A DNA stretch of 64,000 nt from Pachypanchax playfairii. Lineage: Eukaryota; Chordata; Actinopteri; Cyprinodontiformes; Aplocheilidae. Location: NCBI GenBank assembly GCA_006937955.1, contig SSNP01000031.1:3184391-3248390 (forward strand), given 5' to 3'. The notes beneath the pieces were generated by a model. That model was not told the origin of the DNA and searched no databases. It saw only the letters and a program-made list of their open reading frames with translations. Shown in pieces: positions 22,481 to 35,400 of this stretch; position 1 is the first letter of the stretch; every line of letters starts with the position of its first letter. The position numbers and the translations under genes are program-made.

Positions 22481-23371
22481 ATGCTGCTCCGTCGGCGGGT
22501 CTGCTCCGGCCCGCTGCTGCTGCTCGCGCTGCTCTGTCTCTGCTATCAGACTCTGAAGGTGGGTCGGAACCGGAGCGGGCCAGAGGAAATCCTGGCGGAG
22601 GCCAGGAGCCTGATCTCCGCCCTGGAAGCTCTGCAGAAGACAGCCCAGGTGAGTGCGCTGCTCCAGGTGAGGATCGGCTTTAATGACCGGGTCGGTCCGC
22701 TGGAGGTGAGAGTTCATCAGAGCAAAACGGGACCGTTGCTTCATGTTAGTTCTGTTGTATAAAAAAGATTGGATCAAGTCATTCCTCTGTGGAGGATCTC
22801 AGGTGACCCCTGCCTTCCAGCAGCTTCTGAGTGACACATGAGAAACAGTCTGTCTGAAAAGATGTAAATATTTGAACAGAAATTTCACTTGAAGGTTTTT
22901 TCTTCTCTGATTCTACTTCAAACATCTGGACTTTTCTTGTTCGTTACTCTTTTTATCTCCCACATCACGTGTAGCTTTTAAGAACTGAGACTCGTACCTT
23001 CGTGAAGTATGTGATTTTATCTTTACCTTCAGAGTTGGTGCTGCAGCAAGAGCAGATCTAAAAGTTTCCAATCATAAGAGTTCCAGATTAAAAGCACAGT
23101 GAGAGAACATTCTGAGAGAACCACGAATCCAGATGTTTAATCCGATCAGCTCTGATTCTTCCTTCAGTTCAAACTTCAGCACGTGCTGCAGAAACCTGGT
23201 CACGGCTGGTTTAGGTAGAAACAGGACTCAGTTATTCCAGATGAGGCCACGCCCCTTTTACTCTCATGCAACCCGAACTTCAACCGAAACGGCGGGTTCT
23301 GATCCGATTCAAGTCATTAATCCCAGTTAATCCCAAAGCACCAGATTTAAATTTTAAATGTATTTGGCTCT

Positions 23372-23407
<36 letters not shown>

Positions 23408-26400
23408 CTGCTTTGTTCTGAAGGAGTTCTACAGCTCTGAGGCTCCTTCTGGCTCATGGTTGGAGTATTTTTAGGATCTGAAGGGATGAACAACACATGA
23501 GTTTACTTTAACTGCAGGATGAGTGACAGTTGAACGGACCAATCTGGTTGAGGGTTACTGTGTAGGATATTTTAAGTGTGCACTCCCCTCGTGTTCCTGA
23601 TAAAAATATTTATGAGGATCAAGTTTCCGAAGGATAAAAGAGTGTAAACTGACAAGTGACAGACACTCAGAGGTTAAACTGGGTCGGTCCTTTGGCTGTG
23701 TGTTTGTCCTCGTCCATTCCAACACTGATACTATGTGAGAGAGGAGAAGACAACAAACACCCAACCGCCTCCAACATCTGGATTTTTCATGTGTTTCTAG
23801 AGCTTTTAGATGATCTGGGGTCTTTAATTGTTTTTTATATGTTTCCAGATGTTTTTGGGTCAAACTGGAATTTTTTTTTTTGTTTGTTTTTCTTTCAGAT
23901 TTTTTTTCAAGTGACCTTCTAGGTCTTTCAGGAGTTTGTGGAGCTTTAGGGGTTTCTCTGGATTTGTGAAGATAATTCAGTAATTTTGTCATTGTGTTCA
24001 TGATGTTCAGGAGTTTTAGAAGCTCTTTAAGGACCCTTTTCTAGATTATAAAAGTAGAACTCTAGCTGTCTTAAGAAACATTCTGTTGTTTCCTGATGTT
24101 TCAGATATTCCTTCTTGCTGTTTTTGGCCATTCTGAATCAGTTCTCAGCTGTTGTCCGTCAGCTGTTTGCTCCTTGTTTGCTTCCAGTCAGTCTGTCCTT
24201 ATTTCCTGCTGGGAGTTCTGGAGAGGCTAAATTTAAACCCGGTTCCATGTCCTCGTCTACTGACACTGCAAACTTATCTAGAGAAAAGGTTTGTACCAAA
24301 TCTACAGCGTTTACTAGGTAAAACTAATTCAATATTCAATATTGATCCAAAATCTAATCAAATCCAGGTTTCTTCCTGTTAAAAGGGAGTCATTCCTTTC
24401 CACTGTCGCCAATCGTGCTGCTCAGGATGGAGGATTGTGCTGAACTAACAATTCAGCTCAATCGGCTGGTTCATTAGATGGAGATCAGATTGAGACAAAA
24501 TGTCATGCGTTGTTCATAGGACCAACACAGAAGGCATGATTTTATATTTTTTTTACAAATTCTTTGAGTGTGCCTGAAATTTCAGTCTGGATATCACATA
24601 TTTGTGCAGTTCTTCTCGCACTTCGTTCACCACACTAATCATGTCCCTCTGTGCCTGCAGCACAGTGTCAGTTAGCACCCGGCCACTTCCAGGTGCGCCA
24701 TGCGCCCAAGGCGCACTGTTAGTACAGGCCGACCTTGCAGGCACATCTTCGGTTGCCGCCCGGGATGCCTCGTTGGACGCTTCTTCTAGAGTCACTGGGG
24801 GGGGAAACAACAAGATTTGGGTTTGTTTTATACTTTAACGACGGACACATTTGATCTGTATTAATAAAAGGCTTAGTCTCCTCTGCATGGTCAGTGTCTC
24901 CCTCCATCTCCTGCACGATGCCATGCACGCTTGCAGGTTCGATTACGGCTGAGATCCTAACAGCGAGCGGTGGTGGATCAGAGGTGCCAGGGCCTCCCCC
25001 AGTGGCAGACACTCTCTGGCGGTGGCAAGCCATCTTTTTTTTTGCCTCCACCTTCAGATCGGACCATTTTTTTAATATCCGCCACAGATCTATCAAACCA
25101 AATCAAAAATACTTTCTGAATCCCAGAAGGGAAATTAAGTGTTGTAGCTCAGTTCTTCTTTAGGGAGCCATTGTGGAGGGTTCTAGCTGTGGACGGGAAG
25201 GATCTTCTGTAGCAGTCTGTGCTGCAGCGGATCTAAAGAAGCCTTTGACTAAAGACACTCTGTTGTTGAGTTACTGTGTTATGAAGAGGATGATGAGGGT
25301 TCTCCATGATGATTTTCATTTTCCAAATCATCCTCCTTTGGACAATCAACTCAAGAGACTCCAAATCAGTCCCCAGAACAGAACCAGCCCTCCTTATTAA
25401 TCTGTTCAACCTCTTCATGTCACTTGCTTTGATGCTGCTCCCTCAACAGGTGACTGCAGATGTGATCACACTCTCCACAACAGACTTATAAAAGATCCTC
25501 AACATCTTGCTGCAAACGTTGAAGGATCTAAGAAGAACAGTCTGCTCTGTCCCTTCCTAAAAACAGCATCACAGTTGTGTCTCCAGTTCTGTCTGTTGTC
25601 CAAGTGAACACCAGGTATTTAAACTCCTCCACCACCTCCACTTCTTCTCCCATGATAGAAATGGGTTTTACATGTTGCTGCTCTTCCTAAAATCCACAAT
25701 CATCTCCTTTGTCTTGTTTACATTCAAGATGAGATGATTGTTCGAACACCAAGACACAAAGTTGTCTACCAGTTCTCTGGACTCAGTCTCTTGTCCATCT
25801 CTGATCCAACCAAAAACTGCAGAGTCATGATAAATGGTAAATGTCCTGTATTTGTATAGCTCTTTTCTAGTCATTCAGACCACTCAAAGCGCTTTCACAC
25901 TACAAGGTTTTACATTCACCCATTCACACAACCCGATATGTAAACCGGGGGGAGAGGGTAGGGGCTAACACTCACACAACCTGATACGCAGATCGGGGGG
26001 CAACATGGGGTTCAGTGTCTTGCCCAAGGACACTTCGACAATGTTGACCGCTCTAACCACTGAGCCACAGCCGCCCCCTCTCATCAGAGTATTTTTGTAG
26101 ATGGCAGGACTCTGACCTGGACTGAAAGTCTGAAGTGTACAGAGTGAAAAGGAATGGTGAGAGCACAGTCCCCTGGTCAGATGTACAACTCTTCAGTTTC
26201 ACATACTGTGGTCTGTTTATGAGGTAGTCCTTGATCCAGGTGATTGTCTGTGTCTTCTGGAGTTTTTGACACAATAGTGCAGGCTGAATTGTGTTAAATA
26301 CACTGGAGAAATAAAAAAAACATGATCCTCACAGTGCTGCCTGCTTTGTCCACATGATAGTGGGTTTGCTGAAGCAGGTGTATGATGGCGTCTTCCACTC

Positions 26401-29400
26401 CAACTCCATGGCGATAGGCAAACTGCAGAAGGTCTTGAAACGTGCTTGTTTGCCTATTTCGGTGGACCAACATGAGTCCCTCCAAGACTGTCATGATGTG
26501 GGATGTTAGGGCAACAGACCTGTAGTCTTTGGGGGCCAATGCGTGGGATGTTTTTGTTACTGGTACAAGGCAGGATGTTTTCCATAGAACTGGTACCTTC
26601 TCCTGGGTGAGGCTGAGGTTGAAGATACACTGGAGAATTTCACATAGCTGATCTTAACAAGCCTTTAGGAGTCTGGGGCTAACAGCATCTGGACCAGCTG
26701 CCTTGTTCCTGTTGCGCTTCCCTGATCTTCCTTGATCTGTGGTCGCCATTGTTATTGGTGGACAAGCCAGCTTATTTATATGCATGAGATCCACAAGGCA
26801 CTTTGCATTGACCATTTACGGCAGAAAGTGGGCGTGTTGAGGGCGGGATGTGATCCAGAAACACCTGAGCACATTTTTAGGTAGAGTGGGATTTATAAAG
26901 TGGAGATTGCATGCAGCTCTGCATACTCAATGTTTTTTAGGTCACAATCTTACTTTGCGTAAGTAGATTTTTTTTGCTGAGCTTAAGTAGTTTTGTATAC
27001 AGTAACTGGTGTCTGTGGGGAGTGACAGTGGAGGAGCTGATTGATTAACTTTTTTATGTTTATAGGTAATGTTTTAATATTGTTGTGTATAACATCAGCC
27101 TGCCCAGGGACTACAGGTGGAAATTAGCACATGTGCTATAACCTGGTACAATGCATCTCTCATTTTGGTTAATGTATATTGTACATTTTCCCTGTTACAA
27201 ATAAATACAATTTTTAAAAAAAGTACGGTTTTAGTAAGGATTCTATATTATTATAAATGAGACCCCAGGGCATTATGGTCGATATGATCGGTGCCTGGTT
27301 GTTTCATGTGATCAGGGCATTATGGGTCATGTGATGCATGTGGACACAGTTACTCTCGAGTGTTTGAACATTTTCATTTCTTTTGATTTTTTTAGATATT
27401 TTTTACATTTAGTATCAGATTTTTATATTAAAAACGAAATTTATCTAAAATATATGATGATCTGAAAGATGTGTTTAAGACAGATTAGTAAGCTGAAACT
27501 GTAAACTGACCTTCAGTCTGCTGGCAGGTCTGAGCTGATGGGCAGACTGACTCCAGATCAGCCAACATGCTGCAGCTTTTATAAGTATCAACACAACAAA
27601 GTCAGCAGGTTAGATTTAAAGATGAGAAACTCTGGTTCAACAAATTCAAGCTTTCTTTAGCTCATTTAATCCTTTTTGTTTTTACTTTTTATCCCAAAGT
27701 TAAAAATCTAAATAAAGCCAAACATATGAACAAGGTGGGAAATGGCTCCAGGTTCCTCTGGAGGTTATAAAGTTTCAGTAGAGTAAAGAGTCGTGTTTGA
27801 ACAGCTGTTAACACATCTCAGACTGTTGGATGATCTGGAAGGGCTAATCAGAAATGGTTGGAAGGGTTTGGATCCTCATAGCCGAACATTACTTTCATTT
27901 TGAAGACTATCATAACTGCTGCCATCAGAAACACAAAGTAAGTGAACTGTAGATCTGCTGATGGAAAACACGTCGTCAATAATTCTATGAGTTTTCTAAC
28001 ATTCAGGTTACACTGGAGAGGGGCGGAGCCACAAGTCTCCACGTTGAATCTTGTGTTTATTTTTATTTTAACAGCTGCTTTAGATCTGAAACTGCTTCTG
28101 CCTCTTCTTCAGGTCCAGCTCTCATCCCAGAGACCCCGGCACCATCACTGGGCCGTGGTTCTGACAGGTCGACGCCCACTCTCTGACACTGAGGTCCAGC
28201 TGCATCAGCGAGTCCTGCAGCAGATGGACTATGAGGTCCATGTGTCCCGTTATGCAGAAACCAGCAGCTTCCTGAGGGCGCAGCAAGGTAAACACACACA
28301 CATCAGTGGGAGGTGTGTGTTTCAGGTTAAATGGGTTTCCTGTCATGTGATTTGGGTGGAGACTTCCTGTCCAGCAGCTGGAAACAATCAAACACTGCTG
28401 CACACAGATTTCTGCACAGGAAGTTCAACAACCCCAAACAAAAGCCGCCAATCAGAGGCAGCAAAAAGAAAGGATTTCATTTAAAGAAACAGTTTGAGTT
28501 TAAACTCAGAGGAAATGAGGCATCTGCAATCTTTAAAAACAAAAACTCTTAGTTTGTTACATGATCTGATTAGTTCTGATCTCCATGTTTCAATGAGTTG
28601 CAGTCATTTTCCCTAAACTCAGAAACACGAAAGGCCAAACAGATTGATCTAAAATGCTCTTTTTGCACCTAACCCTAATCCTCTAAGAGTATCTACATCC
28701 TTGCTCTGCTGTTTGCTTGCTGTGATGTTTTAAAACTTTGGATGAAGTCCACTGAAGAATAAACCCTCTTCGTGTTGTGTTCCAATAGTTTCTGCTTGAA
28801 ATTTCCTGTTTTTTTTTGTTTTGTTTTTTTTCAGCCAAAAACCAACAAAACATTTCCTGTGGACTCCACGATCATTCCCAAACGTTTCTGTCTTGGTGTT
28901 TGTTCAGACGGCCTCCTGTTTTGACTCCTCAATACGGTTTGACCCATCTAGATCAGACTAAATGCAAAAACACATGAAACGAAGAACATAAAGCAGCTGA
29001 GACGACGTCTCTGTCTTTAAAGGTCCCATATTATGAAAAATCCACTTTTTCTGGGATTTGGGGTGTTATTGTGTGTCTGTGTTGCATATACAAATATACA
29101 AAGTTGGAAAAAAACATCCATACTTTTTTAAGTGAGATAAGGGTTTCTGAATTCAGTCTAATAACTGCGCTGTTCAAAATTGTCCCAGCTTCCTACGTCA
29201 CAAGCTGGGAGGGGGTTGTGCTCTGAGGGGGTTCACACACCCTCCGAGAACTTTCTCCACCCACCAGGTACAGCAGTAACTTCCTCGGACACCAGCAATT
29301 CTGTTACCAATTCGAAACCACTGGTTCAGATTAGGAAACTCACCACTCAAAATATTCTGTTGTTTGCTGATCAGAAGAACACAAAACACTTCATCAGGTA

Positions 29401-32400
29401 CCAGATAAAGAGGACAGAAGAGCAGCATGGGTTGAATTTATTTATGATAGTAATGTCCCTGCTACAGTTGGTAAAAAATGACCAGAGCCGAGCTGTTGCT
29501 AATAAAGAGCTAACACTGTTACTGGAGCCAAGCTGCTGCTAATGACGAGCTAACACTGTTGTTGGAGTCAAGCTGCTACAAAGAAGAACCAGAGCCAAGG
29601 TGCTGCTGAGCTGAGCTGCTGCTAATGAAGAGCTAACACCGTTACCGGAGCCGCTTTGCTGCTAATCAAGGGCTAATACTGTTACCAGAGCCGAGCTGCT
29701 GCTAATGAAGAGCTAACACCGTTACCGGAGCCGCTCAGATGCTAATGAAGAGCTAACACCGTTACCGGAGCGGCTCAGCTGCTAATGAAGAGCTAACACC
29801 GTTACCGGAGCCGCTCAGCTGCTAATGAAGAGCTAACACTGTTACCAGAGCCGAGCTGCTGCTAAGAAGAACCGGAGCCGAACTGCTGCTGAGCTGAGCT
29901 TCTGCTGACCTAACACCATTTGATCTCTTACTGGGTCAAACTGGTAAGCTTGAAGAACCGCATCTCTACCAGATGCAGAAAAACAACACGTGCTGTTGGA
30001 GTCTTCAGGCTCAAAGTTCCTCAGTCCAAAGTTTTTAATCACATTTGAAAGAGGCCCTTCCATAAAAAACAGTTTTTCTGAGGTTTCTGTTGAATATTTT
30101 AGCTCCACAGGTGTTCTTACCTTCATAGTGGGTCTGAAAACAGGTCAACAACTTCTCTTTCAGTTTTAATCTCTCAAACTACGCAGGTGGTGATAAAACC
30201 CGAGTTCTCCCTAGTTTGATTGGCCTGTATCTGTTTCGTCACAACTCCTTTGTTTGTTAGTATTTATAAGCTCCCGCAGTTGAAACCACGCCTAGCATGT
30301 TGCTGGCTAAAAGCTGTAGCATAAGACGTAGCAAACATGAAGATACTACAGTTGTTGTTGCCATGCACAGCGATGCAGGAAACAGTATACCTTGCTCTCA
30401 TAGGCTAGTTTGTTAGCCAACCTGAGTCCAGCAAATTCTAATAATGAATATGAATGAGTTGCTGCCCGAAACCAGCCGAATCTTGACCCAGATAGATTGA
30501 AAGGTCTGTTAATAAGTGTTTCCTAACGTTCTTTAGATATAAAATGTTTCATATTAGAGGTTAATACTTAAGAAATAACCACAAAGTCATGAAATTTGTG
30601 TGAAATGACCTCTTTAAGTCCACTTTTTTGCACTGCAACACTTGCTTATCATTAATTACTGTATAATCAGCTGTTTGTTTACCAGCACCGCTAAAATCTC
30701 TGATGTCTCATGAATGTGGGCAGAGGACAGAAATGGGTGGGGCTTAGAAACAGAGCATTTCAAATTTAGGTGAGATGAGACAAGATTGGGAACAATAGCT
30801 GAACTTTCAAAAAGGGCCAGTTTGAACAACGCTTTTACACGTTATTGAGAGGTAAAGGAATGATTCAGAGTCATCATCATCATCAAAGTCCAGAATTAAG
30901 ACTAAGCTAAAAAAATAAACACACAGGAGGGAATCATAAAAAAGGATAAAATAAATAGATTAAAAATGAATGAACAAATGAATGAACAATCACAGTAGAC
31001 GTTTATACCAGTGATGCCACAGTTCTGACCGGAAACAGGTGGCACTAATTTTGACATTAGTCAAGCTCTTAATAATTACATTTTCACATTGCTGGAGCCA
31101 GTGAATAAACCTGCACATCAAGTTCCTTAAAACTGCAGGAAATGTTCTTATCCCAGCATCAAGGTATATACATACAATGAAACAAGCAGAAAAATAAAAT
31201 GACATTAAATCAGTACTGAATAGCTTTTCCGCAGCTGTGTCTCAGACAGCTGTTGCTCGAACAGATGTTCTGCAGAAATATGCTACCTGTTGAGATGTGC
31301 TACACACGTGCCATTCAATAGTCTTGACTTCAATAAACAGATTTCTTGTTTATTTTTGTTTCTATATTTTTCCATAAATACATTTTACCTATCAAAAAAA
31401 TTCTCCCAGGACACTGGGAACACTGAATATGATGTTATTTTTAATTTTTTTTCATTGTCAGAGCAACAGGCAAATGTTTGGACACACCCAGAGGAGAAGG
31501 ACCCAACAATGGCCGATTAGGACCCAGAAGGCTTTTATATAGAAAATATCAGGGAAGGATCATAAAAATGTTAAAATAATTAACATAACACACTCACCAT
31601 AAACAAGAATACTGTATAAACTTCTAATAACATCTCATTATGAAATGAGTTGTTAATTCATACTATGGAGGTATTTTTCATCAGGGCAGCATAAATCACC
31701 AGAACACCACTTCCTGCTGAGACCTTAATTACAGAGGTTATTTAGTCTATTTTAAAGCCATCGGAAGGTTCAGAGTGTCTGATATGAACCTGAACATGTT
31801 TTTTGGTGAGTGTCAACTTTGACAAGTTTAAAAATTGTAGCTTAAAGTTTTAAAAGTTATTCAGTACTGCTTTAAAAAGTCAGCAAATCTTTCAGAAACT
31901 ATAGACCTGATTTGAAAAAAAATCTTTCATGTCCCAAAAATTTTCACTTTTAATTCTAATAAATTGCATAGAAAAGACTCTGCCCCCGTCTCCATGGTCA
32001 CAGGTGTTAACTCCTCCCACTGTCACTATGGTTACAGGTCTGCATGGGTGGAGCCTCCTGCTGTGTCTCAGCAGCTCTGAGACAAGTTGTCTGAGAAGGA
32101 TCAGGTTTTTGCACCTGCAGCAGCATCAGATGGTGAGACTCACCTGACCTGGATTAGCTGAAGTCACCAGGTATGTCTTACGACATCTGAGCTCACCTTT
32201 GTGTCATGTATGCAGGTAAACCTGCTGCCTAGCTTGATGGAGGCATTTTCAGACTCTGGTGGAGGTCTATGTCACTTTTATACCCTCTCCCAGCTCACAG
32301 GTGAGTTTACCTGGAAGTTTTTTATTTTCACACTAAACCATTAAATTTACTTCAGTAAAAAAACAAACAAATAAAAAATCAGATCTCATTTTTTTGAAGT

Positions 32401-35400
32401 ATTTTCCCACCACATTTTTGATCTGAAGGTGAATTTGGTTTAATTTTTTATCTGTTCGTTTCTTTCAGAATCTGATTTGCCCATGAAGCCTCACTCCTGT
32501 GGATCAACCAGTCAGAAGTCTCGCTTTCCTGAGGACAGGTGTGTGTCTGATAAGATGTCACAACATCTGAACACAGTGATTGATCCTCAGTTTCTCCTTC
32601 TTTAAACTCTGAAGAGATATGATATCAAAGTCCAGCTGTTATCCAGCTGTTTCTCAGCTATAATCCAGTTGTTACCCCGGTATAAACCAGCTGTTTCCAA
32701 ACTATAATCCAGCTGTTTCTAAACTATAATCCAGCTGTTACCCAGCTATAATCCAGCTCTTTCCAAACTATAATCCAGCTCTTTCCAAACTATAATCCAA
32801 ACTATAATCCAGCTGTTTCTAAACTATAATCCAGCTGTTACCCAGCTATAATCCAGCTCTTTCCAAACTATAATCCAGCTCTTTCCAAACTATAATCCAT
32901 CTTTTTCCAAACTATAATCCAGCTGTTTCCAAACTATAATCCAACTGTTTCCCAGATATAATCTAATTTTTACTTAGATATCATCCAGCGATAATCCAGG
33001 TTTTGTTCAACTTTAATGGAACTGTTATCCAGCTGTTACCCAACTATAATCTAACTATTATCCAGTTATAATTAAATTATTATTCATCTATAATCCAGCT
33101 GTTTCCTGGTTATAATCTAACCATTATCCATCTATAATCCAGTTGTTTTCCAGTTACAATCCAGTTGTTCCCCAGCTATAATCTAACTGTTATCTGTCTA
33201 CAACCCAGCTAGTTCCCAGATGTAATGTGCCTGTAATCCAGCTGTTTTTCCTTGCAGTTATCCAGCTGTAATCCCACTGAGATTTGTAAATGCACCAGTT
33301 AAAGAAGGTGAGGTGAGGTTGTGTGTTCCCTGTTTCTCACACAGGTACTCTTCGTCTCAAGCCCCACCTTCTGCTCTGGTTGCCATGATGAATGTTTACA
33401 TCTTGGTGACCTCTGTGACACCACTGACTTCCTTTCTGCATGACATCAGTGTGGTGAGGACCAGTCACAGCCTTTATGGGAAACAAATTAAGGTGAAACA
33501 CTTGCTCTTTTTTAGAACAAAAAGCAATTTGAAGCTTTAGTTTTTGTTTTATTTTTGTTTTTTTGTTATTTTTACCTGCTTAGTTTCATCATCCTCTTTC
33601 TCTCAGATCAGAGACTTTCTGCTGCAGCAGCTGGGACCAGAGACCACCCATCAAGCTTTGGAGCAGATCAGAAGGGTGTTAGGGCTGGTGCTGCAGGCAG
33701 CATTGGCCAATGAGAAGCAGGAATCAGGTGGCAGGTGAGGATACACAGGATTTTTTCACATTTTCTCTTAATGTGAATCTCCATGTATCTCACATATTTT
33801 GTACGTTTCAGGTGTGTGTTGTGTTTCCAGCTGCTCACCTTTACTCTGCTGTTCAGTGGTTCCATCACACCTGTTGTAGTCCAGGTAAGAGACAGACTGA
33901 CCCTGTATCATGGTCTCTGTGGAGGAATTTGATTTTTTTTTCCCCCATCCTTTTTTTTTCTCTTGTTAGCCAAGCAGCACTGAAGGGCAAGAGAAAAAAT
34001 ATTTTTTAGAGACATGTATTTTTTAATTGTTTATTTTGGTAATACCAACACTGGCCACAAGAGGCTAATGTACCTCTAACGCTCCCTGATATACCACAAA
34101 CAGGACAACTCGGTCACCTTCTTCCAGGTCAGTAAATGTCTCTATGTCACTCTAATACAAGTTATATTTGTTGTGTATAAACAGGCTGTTTGTGTAGTGG
34201 TTTGACAAAAGTACACATTTTTTTTATGGAAGGGTATATGTCTCATAATTCAAATGAAAATGCATTTATAGAAATGCTTTTCCATCCATCCATCCATCCA
34301 TCCATCCATCCATCCATCCATCCATCCATCCATCCATCCATCCATCCATCCATCCATCCATCCTGGCAGATAAAGTCACTAAGCAACGTTATTACAGAGT
34401 TCCCACCAGAGTGTCCTTGGAGAGGCTCAGTCCTGTGAATAAAAGTTTCTTCACTCCTGTAGTGGGGATGAGACTTTGTTCATATCTCTCGTGTACTAAA
34501 GGACTAATGCTGAAGTACTTACATGTTAGAGTAAATAATAATAAAATTATGATGAGAATAAATGCAAATACATTTTTTTCTTACAATTACTGAGAAATGT
34601 GTGTAATAAACCAAAAACCACTCTGGAGGGTTTAATAAGGAAATAACATCACAACATGGTTAAAAGCTACAAACAGCTGATTTTACATGATACAGGAACT
34701 CTAAAACCAAATATCCCACTTGCTGTAAATCATTTCGTCAGTGTAGTTGGGAAACAGCGCCCCATGCTGTGTGGTCCTATATCGTACTGACTGCTGTGAT
34801 CACAGCCAGTCTGTCAGAACTACTACATGAGGGTTCTGGTCTCTGTACAGAGCACAGATAGTTATCATTTATGCAGAAAACCATATAGCTACACAGAGTG
34901 TCACGGCTGTTCACTAGACAAGTGTCCAATAAAAGTTTTTTTTTATATTTTGCTTGTAATTTATACTGTAATCCACTCCGTGTCTTAACTGGTGTGTGTG
35001 TAGGTGTGTTATCACTCTGATAACAGCTGGAGATCTCGAACTCTGTTCAGATCATCCATGTTCTTGCAACATTCACGGTTGTTAAACTGTAAGGAGCTCA
35101 CATGTAACCAGGTCTAGCTTCAGTTCACCAGCACATACAGTGGGGCAAAAAAGTATTTAGTCAGCCACCAATTGTGTAAGTTCTCCCACTTAAAAAGATC
35201 AGAGAGGCCTGTAATTTTCATCATAGGTATACCTCAACTATGAGAGACAAAATGAGGAAAAAAAATCCAGAAAATCACATTGTCTGATTTTTAAAGAATT
35301 TATTTGCAAATTATGGTGGAAAATAAGTATTTGGTCAATAACAAAAGTTAATCTAAATACTTTGTTATATAGCCTTTGTTGGCAATGACAGAGGTCAAAC

